Assembly (NCBI GenBank): GCA_030039095.1
Contig: JASHQP010000407.1
Coordinates: 1 to 14,492, forward strand
Length of the DNA: 14,492 bases
Reading direction: 5' to 3'
From: Streptosporangiaceae bacterium
GTDB lineage: Bacteria; Actinomycetota; Actinomycetes; Streptosporangiales; Streptosporangiaceae
Shown here: positions 6,163-13,410 of the stretch, piece by piece
Numbering within the stretch: position 1 is the stretch's first letter
Layout of the letters: every line of letters begins with the position of its first letter
Made by a program: the position numbers and the translations under genes
Notes under the pieces: generated by a model
The model's database searches: none
Told to the model about the DNA's origin: nothing
The model's input: only the letters and a program-made list of their open reading frames with translations

Positions 6163-7623
6163 ATGACCGAGACCTCGATCCCCGAGAACCAGCTGGACCG
6201 GCGGCCGGTCCGGGACTTCAAGTTCCGCTCGGCGTTCGCGCTTTCCTTCGCCGACCTGTCGCCGATCGTGGGCATCTACACGGTATTCGCGATCGGCTTG
6301 ATCGCGGCCGGCCCGGCGTTTCTGTGGGCTTTTCCCCTCGTGCTCATCGGGCAGCTGCTCGTGTGCTGCGTGTTCGGGAACCTGGTGTCGAAATGGCCGC
6401 TGCAGGGCAGCGTCTACGCCTGGTCGCGCGAGCTGATCGGCCCGCGGTACGGATGGTTCGCCGGCTGGGCGTACATGTGGGGGCTCACCCTGACCCTCGC
6501 GGTGCTGCCGATCACCGCCTCCCCCTACATTCTCGGCGCGGCCGGGGTTGCCGCCCCCTCCCAGACGACCGTCGAACTGGTGGCCATCGGGGTGCTGCTC
6601 TTCGGCTCGGCGGCGAACCTGCTGGGCGGGCGGCTGCTGAAGATCCTCATCTACATCGCGCTGACCGCGGAGCTCGTCTCATCCGCCGGCATCGGCATCA
6701 CGTTGCTGGCGTTCCACCGGATCAATCCGCTGTCGATCATCTTTTCGGCGGCCGGAACGGGCCACGGGGCGAGCTGGCTGATCGGCCCGTTCCTTTTGCC
6801 GGTGGCTTACATCGCCTACTCCTTCATCGGCTTCGAGGCCTCCGCCTCGATCGGCGAGGAGGTCAAGGAGTCGCGCAAGGTGCTGCCCCGGGCGGTCGTC
6901 TACTCGCTGGCGGTCGGCGGAGTGCTGGTCATCGTCGCCTGCCTCGGCATCGTTCTCGCGATCCCCGACATGGCCGCGGCGGTCTCTGGCAAGGACACGA
7001 ACCCGGTGGCCACCACCCTGGTGCACGCCTACGGGTCGGGGGCCGGGCGGACGCTGCTCGTCGCGCTCGCGGTCGGCTTCACCTCGAGCATGATCGCGGT
7101 GCAGACCGCCGTCACGCGCGCGATCTGGGCCAGCGCCCGGGACCGGATGCTGCCCGGAACCCGGCTGCTGGGCCGGCTGTCCGGGCGGGAGAATCTGCCA
7201 CGGTACGCGATCGGCCTGACCATCGTCATCGCTGGAGCACTGATCTTCGCCGGCGCGTCGAAGGTGTTCGCGCTGCTCGTGACGTTCTCCGCGTTCGGCT
7301 TCATCCTCTCCTATTACATGCCGGTCCTTGCGCTCGCCTACAAGCGATGGCGGGGCCAGCGGCCGACGGGAGATGCCTGGGGTGCCCGCTGGATCGGCGT
7401 GGTCACGGTGATCGCCGTGATCTGGCTGAGCGCCGAGATCGTCAACCTGCTGTGGCCGAGGACGGTCAGCACCGACTGGTACCTCAACTGGGGGAGCCTG
7501 CTCATGACCGGCATCCTCGGTGTGCTCGGCGCGCTGATGTGCCTGCGGTCCTTCCGGCCGGGCTCTCCCGGCGCAGCGGCGCAGGGCCCGGATCTGGCGG
7601 AGACCGAGGTGAAGGAGGCGTGA
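6163..7623 (+). CDS. APC-superfamily amino acid/amine permease
   Basis: The 486-residue protein has about 12 transmembrane segments and the marks of the amino acid-polyamine-organocation superfamily. These are a first helix with SFADLSPIVGIYTVF, the GSVYAWSRELIGPRYGWFAG stretch near residues 83-102, and SFIGFEASASIGEEVKESRK followed by PRA near 224-246. These match the plant/bacterial amino acid-GABA type more than nucleobase carriers. It would import the pathway substrate across the cytoplasmic membrane. The ATG at 6163 has GAGAGGA a few bases upstream. The frame is open far upstream to 5074, but that part is the shadow of the deacetylase gene. The stop overlaps the GTG of the next gene (GTGA), so the two are translationally coupled. 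The substrate is not defined; an amino acid, polyamine or guanidino compound would fit. Confidence 0.88.
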   Translation: MTETSIPENQLDRRPVRDFKFRSAFALSFADLSPIVGIYTVFAIGLIAAGPAFLWAFPLVLIGQLLVCCVFGNLVSKWPLQGSVYAWSRELIGPRYGWFAGWAYMWGLTLTLAVLPITASPYILGAAGVAAPSQTTVELVAIGVLLFGSAANLLGGRLLKILIYIALTAELVSSAGIGITLLAFHRINPLSIIFSAAGTGHGASWLIGPFLLPVAYIAYSFIGFEASASIGEEVKESRKVLPRAVVYSLAVGGVLVIVACLGIVLAIPDMAAAVSGKDTNPVATTLVHAYGSGAGRTLLVALAVGFTSSMIAVQTAVTRAIWASARDRMLPGTRLLGRLSGRENLPRYAIGLTIVIAGALIFAGASKVFALLVTFSAFGFILSYYMPVLALAYKRWRGQRPTGDAWGARWIGVVTVIAVIWLSAEIVNLLWPRTVSTDWYLNWGSLLMTGILGVLGALMCLRSFRPGSPGAAAQGPDLAETEVKEA

Positions 7624-8327
7624 CGTCCGCCGAGGCCGGCCGGGTCGCCCTCGTCAGCGGCGCGGCGAGCGGGATCGGCAGGGCCTGCGCCGACCTGATG
7701 CGGCAGACGGGCTGGCGCACCGCCGGGATCGACCTGAACCCCTCCGGCGCCGACCTCTCGCTGCAGGCCGACGTGGCCGACCGGGCCGCCGTCGCGGCGG
7801 CGGTCGATCAGGTTGCGCAGCGGTTCGGCCGGATCGATCTCCTGGTCAGCGCGGCGGGCTACTACGAGGAGGGCATCGACGTGGCCGACATCACGGTCCC
7901 GCAGTGGGACCGGATGCTGGCGGTGATCCTCGGCGGCACCGTGAACTGCTGCGCCGCGGTGCTGCCGCACATGCTCAGCCGCGGCGAGGGGACGATCGTG
8001 GCGATCTCGTCGGAACTCGCGCTCGGCGGCAGCGCCACCGACCTGCACTATGTGGCGGCAAAGGGCGCCGTGCTCGGCCTGGTCAAGTCGCTGGCCATGG
8101 AGTTCGCGCGGACCGGCATCCGGGTCAACGCGGTGGCCCCGGGCCCGACCGACACGCCGCTGCTGGCGGCGGACTCGCTGTGGCGCAAGCCCGACTATCT
8201 CGCCACGCTGCCGCTCGGCAGGCTCGTGACCCCGGAGGAGATCGCGTGCGCGGTGCACTACCTGGCCACGGAGGGCTCGATGTACTGCGGCGAGGTGCTC
8301 TCGCCCAACGCTGGGGCGGTGATCTGA
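7620..8327 (+). CDS. SDR family NAD(P)-dependent oxidoreductase (first of two)
   Basis: This is a 235-residue classical short-chain dehydrogenase/reductase. The nucleotide-binding SGAASGIG is at 13-20. D38 ends the second strand and favours NAD(H) over NADP(H). The SAAG motif is at 77-80. The catalytic set is S131, Y144 and K148 (YVAAK), followed by RVNAVAPGPTDTP. It should interconvert an alcohol and a ketone or aldehyde of the pathway intermediate in the cytosol. The start is the GTG at 7620, overlapping the permease stop. The only strong Shine-Dalgarno (AGGAGG, 7613-7618) leaves a single base before the GTG. Initiation therefore probably depends on coupling to the permease, or uses the weaker GAGG at 7606. 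No better downstream start precedes the Rossmann motif. It shares the fold, not close sequence, with the next gene. Confidence 0.88.
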   Translation: MTSAEAGRVALVSGAASGIGRACADLMRQTGWRTAGIDLNPSGADLSLQADVADRAAVAAAVDQVAQRFGRIDLLVSAAGYYEEGIDVADITVPQWDRMLAVILGGTVNCCAAVLPHMLSRGEGTIVAISSELALGGSATDLHYVAAKGAVLGLVKSLAMEFARTGIRVNAVAPGPTDTPLLAADSLWRKPDYLATLPLGRLVTPEEIACAVHYLATEGSMYCGEVLSPNAGAVI

Positions 8328-8328
8328 C

Positions 8329-9084
8329 GTGCCGGCCGGTGAAGTAGCCCTGGTCACCGGGGCGGCCCAGGGCCTCGGGCACGCCACGGCGCTGCGCCTG
8401 GCGGCGGACGGCTTCACGGTGGCGGTCAACGACATCGCCGATGACGGCCGGCTGACCGAGCTGGCCGCCCGGATCGGCGGCATCGCCGTGCCCGCGGACA
8501 TTGCGGACCCCGCGGCCGGCCCGGCGATGATCACGGCCATCGCCGAGCAGGCCGGGCCGGTTACGGTCCTGGTGGCCAACGCCGCGGCCATGGCGATGAG
8601 CCCGTTCCTGGACTGCGATCCCGCCGGGTGGTGGCACCAGATCGACGTCAACCTGTCCGGGCATTTCCGGCTCATCCAGGCGGTGCTCCCCGGGATGCGG
8701 GCGCGGTGCCATGGCCGCATCGTGATCATCAGTTCCGGATGGGGCGTCATCGGCCATCCCAACGCAACCGCCTACGCCGCGTCCAAGGCCGGGCTCATCG
8801 CGCTGACCAAGGGCCTGGGCCGGGAGCTGGGGCCGCAGGGCATCCTCGCCAACGCGATCGCGCCGTCGTTCATCGACACCGAGCAGCTGCAGGTGGACGC
8901 CGACGACGCGGGCATCTCCCTCGAGGAGATGCGGCAGCGGTACCGCGACCTGGTCCCGGTCGGCCGGCTGGCCAGCGCGCAGGACATCGCGGGCGCCGTG
9001 TCGTTCCTGGCCGGGCCGGGATCGAGCGCGGTCATCGGCCAGATCCTGCAGCCGAGCGGGGGCGTGACCCGCACGCGCGCCTGA
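8329..9084 (+). CDS. SDR family oxidoreductase (second of two)
   Basis: The 251-residue classical SDR has TGAAQGLG at 10-17 and an acidic D35 after the second strand, suggesting NAD(H). It also has the NAAA motif at 84-87, the structural N108, and catalytic S136, Y149 and K153 (YAASK). The segment NAIAPSFIDT follows the active site. The C-terminus (GQILQPSGGVTRTRA) resembles FabG-like dehydrogenases, which are normally tetramers. The GTG start at 8329 lies one base after the stop of the first SDR and has no clear ribosome-binding site, so coupling is likely. It differs enough from the first SDR to act on another intermediate or in the opposite stereochemistry, although a joint role cannot be excluded. 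Substrate unknown. Confidence 0.88.
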   Translation: MPAGEVALVTGAAQGLGHATALRLAADGFTVAVNDIADDGRLTELAARIGGIAVPADIADPAAGPAMITAIAEQAGPVTVLVANAAAMAMSPFLDCDPAGWWHQIDVNLSGHFRLIQAVLPGMRARCHGRIVIISSGWGVIGHPNATAYAASKAGLIALTKGLGRELGPQGILANAIAPSFIDTEQLQVDADDAGISLEEMRQRYRDLVPVGRLASAQDIAGAVSFLAGPGSSAVIGQILQPSGGVTRTRA

Positions 9085-9113
9085 CCCGACGCGATTCAAC
9101 GACAGGAGAACGC

Positions 9114-10112
9114 ATGCCCGAGGACACCCCGCAGCCGGAGCCGCGCGAACCGGTGGAGCCGGTGGGGCCAGTGGGGCCAGTGGGCCCGGTGGACGGGAGA
9201 AAGGTGCCCCGGTTCGCGGGCCCCGGAACCTTCGCCCGGCTGCCCGAGATCGACCGGGTTCCCGACTACGACGTCGCGATCCTCGGAGCGCCGTTCGACA
9301 ACGGCGCCTCGTACCGCCCGGGCGCGCGATTCGGCCCGATGGCCGTCCGGCAGGCGTCACGGCACCTGCGGCCCGGCCACCACGTCGAGCTGGACTGCGC
9401 CCCGTTCGCCCAGGCCCAGATCGTCGACGCCGGGGACGTGCCGGTCACGCCGTTCTCGATCGACGACGCGATGCGGCAGATCGCCGACCACGCCGGCGAG
9501 CTGATGCACGGCGGCCGGAAGGTCATCGGCGTGGGCGGCGACCACACGATCGCGCTGCCGATGCTGCGGTCGGTGGTCCGCGAGCACGGCCCGGTGGCGC
9601 TGCTGCACTTCGACGCGCACCTGGACACCTGGGACACCTACTTCAACGCGCCGACCACGCACGGAACGATCTTCCGGCGGGCGTTCGAGGAGCGGCTGCT
9701 CATCGAGGAGCACTCGACCCACGTCGGCATCCGCGGCCCCATTTACGGCCGCGCCGACCTCGACGACGACAAGCGGTTCGGCTTCCGCACGATCCGGGCC
9801 AGCGACATCGACACGATCGGCGCTGCCGGGGCGATCGACGCGATCACCGAGCGCGCCGGCGACCTGCCGGTCTACCTGTCCATCGACATCGACGTGCTCG
9901 ACCCGTCCTTCGCGCCGGGCACCGGGACCCCCGAGATGGGCGGGCTCACCAGCCGCGAGCTGCTGCGCGTGCTGCGGGGCCTGACCAGCCTCGACCTGGT
10001 CGGTGCGGATGTGGTCGAGGTCGCCCCGGCCTATGACCACGCCGAGATCACCTCCATCGCCGCGGCCACGCTGATCTTCGACATCGTGGCGCTGCTCGGA
10101 CGGCGGTCCTGA
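9114..10112 (+). CDS. Agmatinase/guanidino-acid ureohydrolase (arginase superfamily)
   Basis: The 332-residue enzyme belongs to the binuclear manganese ureohydrolases (arginase, agmatinase SpeB, guanidinobutyrase, guanidinopropionase), which cut a guanidino group to urea plus an amine. All metal ligands are present: GGDHT at 141-145 (H144), DAHLD at 167-171 and SIDIDVLDP at 256-264 (D258, D260). The late Glu in GTGTPE is residue 274. THGTIFRRA at 182-190, just after the metal loop, is the agmatinase-type substrate region; the order resembles agmatinase/guanidinobutyrase more than arginase. The ATG at 9114 has AGGAG five bases upstream. The first 30 residues are a Pro/Glu/Val-rich extension built from a 9-bp repeat and are probably disordered. 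The stop overlaps the next start (TGATG). Agmatine, guanidinobutyrate or another guanidino compound are all possible, so no symbol is given. Confidence 0.87.
   Translation: MPEDTPQPEPREPVEPVGPVGPVGPVDGRKVPRFAGPGTFARLPEIDRVPDYDVAILGAPFDNGASYRPGARFGPMAVRQASRHLRPGHHVELDCAPFAQAQIVDAGDVPVTPFSIDDAMRQIADHAGELMHGGRKVIGVGGDHTIALPMLRSVVREHGPVALLHFDAHLDTWDTYFNAPTTHGTIFRRAFEERLLIEEHSTHVGIRGPIYGRADLDDDKRFGFRTIRASDIDTIGAAGAIDAITERAGDLPVYLSIDIDVLDPSFAPGTGTPEMGGLTSRELLRVLRGLTSLDLVGADVVEVAPAYDHAEITSIAAATLIFDIVALLGRRS
9150..9194 (+). repeat. Five tandem 9-bp units coding for a PVx repeat
   Basis: Five in-frame copies of a 9-bp unit (consensus CCGGTGGGG) encode PVE, PVG, PVG, PVG, PVD at residues 13-27 of the ureohydrolase. 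The middle copies read CCAGTGGGG or CCAGTGGGC. Such short tandem units vary in number by replication slippage in steps of three residues. They lie outside the conserved fold. Confidence 0.85.
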
Positions 10113-11797
10113 TGCCCGTGGCCGCCGAAACCGTCGACGTGATCGTCATCGGCGGCGGGCTGTCGGGCGGGCTCCCGGCGGCGGCCTATCTGCAGAAGGC
10201 CGGCCTGCGGGTTCTGGTCGTCGAGGCCAACGCCGAGATCGGGTCGTTCTGCTGCACGCACGAGACCTGGCCGCAGACCCTGGACAGCCCGCACGTGGGG
10301 GTGTCGTTCGCCGGCAACTCCCCGGTGATCGCCGACCTGGAGCTGGAGCGCTACGGGTTCCGGTTCGCCGCCTCGCCGGTCGTGCTGGCCACCACCTACC
10401 GGGACGGCACCAACTGCCTGATCTGCCAGGATCCCGCGAGGACCGCCGAGAACTTCGCCCGGCACTCGGCCGCGGACGGACAGCGGATGCTGGAGATCCA
10501 GTCGCGGGTGCACGAGACCATGGTGGAGTTCAACGAGCTGAGCTCGTTCTCGCCGCATCCCGATCCCGGCAAGCTGGAGCGGGTCTTCGAGCTGTGCGCG
10601 TACGCCATGGATTTCCCGGTCGAGCAGATGATGGAGATGACCGGGCCCGAGCTGTGCGAGCGCACGTTCCAGACGGACGCGTGCCGGCAGATCCTGATGA
10701 CGCCGGTTGCCTTCTGGGAGCACGGCGCGCCGTTCGCCCGCGGGCAGGGAGCCCTCGGCACCACATTCGCGCTGTACTACACGACCGGCGTCGGCATCGG
10801 CGGCAACGAGGTCCAGGTCGACGCCCTTGCCCGCTGCTTCCTCGACCACGGCGGGGAGCTGTGGACGTCCGCGGCCGTCGAGGAAATCCTGGTCGACGGC
10901 GGCCGCGCGGCCGGCATCCGGCTGGCGGAGCGGTCGCTGTACCCGGGCCGGGAGGTGCTCGCCCGGCGCGCGGTCATCTGCAACGCCGGCGTGCCGGAGA
11001 CGCTGCGCCTGGTCGGGCACCAGGTGGTGGAGGCCGCCGATCCGCTCCTCGCCGCCAAGATGCGGTACTGGAAGATGGGCCTGCGCGGATCGCACGTGAC
11101 CTCATGGCTGCTGGACGACCGCCTGTCCTGGGCGTCGTCGGACTTCGATCCGCTGATCGACGAGGCGATCCTGGTATACCGGGCGTTCGACTCCTGGGAC
11201 GGCACCAAGCAGTACATGGTGGACATGCTCGGCAACGACACCTGGAAGGCGTCGGGCCAGCTCATGGAGTTCACCTATCCCGCCCCGGCCGACCCCACCA
11301 GCGTCTCCCCCGACGGGCACACGATCCTGCGCGCCGAGGAGTGCTTCCCGTACGCGCTGCACGGACTGGGCGGGCCGCGGGCGTGGGACGGGCCACTGCG
11401 CCAGGAGCTCGTGGCGGCCAGGAACGCGATGATGAGCCAGCTGGTGCGGGACTGGGACGCGCACGTCCTCGACTACTACGACTGGACCCCGCTGGACAAC
11501 TGGCGGCTCAACCGCTCGGCCAAGTTCGGCCAGGTGGTCGGCGGCGACTTCACAGAGGATCAGTGGATCCTCGGCCGGATGCCGTACCGGATGCCGGTGC
11601 CGGGGCTGTACATGTCGAACGGCGTCTGGCCGGTCGGCCTCAGCTGGATGGCCGCGGGCTACAACGCGGCCCAGGTGGTGGCGGCGGACGCCGGGGTGCG
11701 GGATCAGCCGTGGTGGACCGCGCGCCCCTTCGACTGGTACTCCCGCAACCTGGATCGCCTCCTTGAACGCGGCGCGACGCCGAGCCAGGCCCGGTGA
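10112..11797 (+). CDS. FAD-dependent oxidoreductase, phytoene-desaturase-like (COG1233), first of a pair
   Basis: The 561-residue flavoprotein opens with an ADP-binding Rossmann motif at 8-38 (VDVIVIGGGLSGGLPAAAYL, ending at E38, which holds the ribose). It closes with the FAD-contacting motif around 497-526 (PGLYMSNGVWP ... GYNAAQVVAAD). Its size and these two ends match the NAD(P)/FAD oxidoreductases grouped with CrtI-type desaturases and PYROXD2. These dehydrogenate, isomerise or oxidise C-C or C-N bonds. After the Rossmann fold the usual GG-x-T segment is replaced by IGSFCCTHETW with a Cys-Cys pair (C47-C48), which is unusual. There is no transmembrane anchor and no carotenoid gene nearby, so a carotenoid role is unlikely. 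It starts inside the ureohydrolase stop (TGATG) and is followed after 7 bases by its sister gene. Confidence 0.82.
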   Translation: MPVAAETVDVIVIGGGLSGGLPAAAYLQKAGLRVLVVEANAEIGSFCCTHETWPQTLDSPHVGVSFAGNSPVIADLELERYGFRFAASPVVLATTYRDGTNCLICQDPARTAENFARHSAADGQRMLEIQSRVHETMVEFNELSSFSPHPDPGKLERVFELCAYAMDFPVEQMMEMTGPELCERTFQTDACRQILMTPVAFWEHGAPFARGQGALGTTFALYYTTGVGIGGNEVQVDALARCFLDHGGELWTSAAVEEILVDGGRAAGIRLAERSLYPGREVLARRAVICNAGVPETLRLVGHQVVEAADPLLAAKMRYWKMGLRGSHVTSWLLDDRLSWASSDFDPLIDEAILVYRAFDSWDGTKQYMVDMLGNDTWKASGQLMEFTYPAPADPTSVSPDGHTILRAEECFPYALHGLGGPRAWDGPLRQELVAARNAMMSQLVRDWDAHVLDYYDWTPLDNWRLNRSAKFGQVVGGDFTEDQWILGRMPYRMPVPGLYMSNGVWPVGLSWMAAGYNAAQVVAADAGVRDQPWWTARPFDWYSRNLDRLLERGATPSQAR

Positions 11798-11804
11798 GGC
11801 GGAC

Positions 11805-13313
11805 ATGGCCAGGGAGTATGAGGTCGCGATCATCGGCGGTGGCCCGAATGGCCTTGCCGCAGCCGCCCAGCTCGGGACCTGGGGCGCGGACGTGGTCGTG
11901 CTCGAGCGGCGGTTCGAGCGCGGCGGCACGATGGCCTCCGACGACTACTCGACCCCGTTCACCTACAACCAGGCGCAGGCGGCCCTTCCGCTCGGCGCGG
12001 ACAACCCGGTCGTGGCGGACCTGGGGCTGGCCGACCACGGCGTGGCCTTCGTCGATCCCCTCGTGGCCGCGGAAGTGATGACCCAGCGCGGTGAGCTTGC
12101 GGTGGCCCGAGGCGGGGCTGGGCTCGGTGACGCCGTGCAGGCGATGTTTTCCTCGGTCACCCGCGCCTGCACCCCCGCCCTGTACCGGGCGCCGGAGCCC
12201 GAGCAGTCGCTGGCCGCCCGCTGGAGGTCGGCCGGCGAGCGAGCCGCGGCCGACCTGGCCGATCTGACGCCGGACGGCCTGGCCGCGCTCTGCGGCACCG
12301 AAGCAGGCCGGCTCGCGTTGCGGTACGCGTGTGCCGCCAGCGGGTTCGGCGATGCCGGCGGGCGGCTGGGCGCGGTCGGCGGCTTCACGGTCGCACGATG
12401 GTTCTCCCCCTCACTCGTCGCCGGAGGCTCGAAGAGCCTGCCGAATGCCCTGTTCCGCCTGGCGGCACGGTCCGGGGCCGCCTGCCACGTGTCGGCCCCG
12501 GTAACAAACGTGCGGCCGTCCGGACGGGGCTTCCAGCTGTCCCTGGCCGATGGATGGCAGGTCAGCGCGCGGAACGTGATCTCTACCCTGGACCCGCGGA
12601 CCACGTTCACCCGGCTGCTCGATCCCTCGCTCGTCCCGGCCGAGCTCGCCGCGACAGCCCGCGACTGGGCGTTCGACGACCTGGCTTGCTTCACCGCGCA
12701 CTTCGGGATCGTCGGGGAGCCGCCCGTCTCCCGGCACGGCAGCGAGCCCTACATGCGGCTGGTCGGCTTCCATTCCGTCCAGGATCTCGACGATCACCTG
12801 GCGGCGGTGCGCAGCGGGCGCCTGCCGCAGCGGCCGGCCGGCGTGCTCAGCGTCACCACGGCACACGATCCGCTCCAGGCATCGCCGGGCCCCTACGGCC
12901 CGCTGCACACGCTGCGTTTCGAGACCTTCGCCCCGCGCAGCCACCCGGACGGCCCGTGGGAACGGCATCGGCGCCACTACCGCGCGGAATGCTGGCGATT
13001 CCTGGCCGGTGAGTTCCCGGCCCTGCGCGACGCGCAGCTGATCGCCCAGTTCGCCGACGCCCCCGGTGACCTCAGCCGGCGGTTCGCGACCACGGGCGCC
13101 GGCACCGTCCGCCAGGGCATGCTCACCCCTGGGCAGGCGCTGGACCACCGGCCGCACCAGCTGTGCGCAGACACGCGAACACCGGTACCGGGTTTCTACC
13201 TCGGCGGTGGCGGCGTGCACCCCGGAGTTCCCGGCCTCCTCGGTGCCGGCATCCTGGCCGCACAGGCGATAAGAGCCGACGGCCGGCTCGGCGGAACGCC
13301 GCCCGCACGGTGA
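11805..13313 (+). CDS. FAD-dependent oxidoreductase, phytoene-desaturase-like (COG1233), second of a pair
   Basis: The 502-residue flavoprotein has GGGPNGLAAA at 11-20, E34 for the ribose and RGGTMASDD at 39-47. The C-terminal FAD motif PGFYLGGGGVHPGVPGLLGA is at 462-481. It belongs to the same broad family as its upstream neighbour but is shorter, and it keeps the standard RGGT that the first one lacks. The pair may form a heteromeric oxidase/dehydrogenase or do consecutive steps. The start is ATG 11805 with GAGG a few bases upstream, 7 bases after the previous stop. An in-frame ATG at 11763 would place 14 arginine-rich residues inside the preceding gene and is less likely. It ends the tightly packed part of the operon; the next gene follows after 97 bases. 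Confidence 0.82.
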   Translation: MAREYEVAIIGGGPNGLAAAAQLGTWGADVVVLERRFERGGTMASDDYSTPFTYNQAQAALPLGADNPVVADLGLADHGVAFVDPLVAAEVMTQRGELAVARGGAGLGDAVQAMFSSVTRACTPALYRAPEPEQSLAARWRSAGERAAADLADLTPDGLAALCGTEAGRLALRYACAASGFGDAGGRLGAVGGFTVARWFSPSLVAGGSKSLPNALFRLAARSGAACHVSAPVTNVRPSGRGFQLSLADGWQVSARNVISTLDPRTTFTRLLDPSLVPAELAATARDWAFDDLACFTAHFGIVGEPPVSRHGSEPYMRLVGFHSVQDLDDHLAAVRSGRLPQRPAGVLSVTTAHDPLQASPGPYGPLHTLRFETFAPRSHPDGPWERHRRHYRAECWRFLAGEFPALRDAQLIAQFADAPGDLSRRFATTGAGTVRQGMLTPGQALDHRPHQLCADTRTPVPGFYLGGGGVHPGVPGLLGAGILAAQAIRADGRLGGTPPAR

Positions 13314-13410
13314 CGCCCGCAGCCGGTTCCTTGCTGTCCGCGAGATTGTCAAGTACACCAGCAATGATGTGCTGCCGAGCGAACGCCAGACGGTCCCGCG
13401 GCGCTGGCGA

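Noticed and set aside
6324..7619. Upstream open frame leading into the first SDR
   Set aside because: It is Arg/Gly/Ala-rich and lies wholly inside the permease gene. The SDR Rossmann motif begins just after GTG 7620.
7338..8762. Minus-strand 474-codon frame across the two SDR genes
   Set aside because: It spans the junction of two real genes and has no recognisable domain, so it is a third-position-GC artefact.
9150..9194. CRISPR-like or regulatory repeat array
   Set aside because: The units are 9 bp, contiguous without spacers and in frame, so they are a coding repeat.
10031..11095. Minus-strand frame opposite the first flavoprotein
   Set aside because: It has a repetitive Arg/Gly/Val/Asp composition and no motif. 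The plus strand has intact FAD-binding ends.
10112..13313. Carotenoid desaturases
   Set aside because: No phytoene synthase, cyclase or other carotenoid gene is present. The family is broad and the neighbours suggest nitrogen-compound metabolism.
13346..13374. Promoter before the EamA gene starting with TTGTCA
   Set aside because: No -10-like hexamer lies 16-18 bases downstream, so the EamA gene may simply continue the operon.
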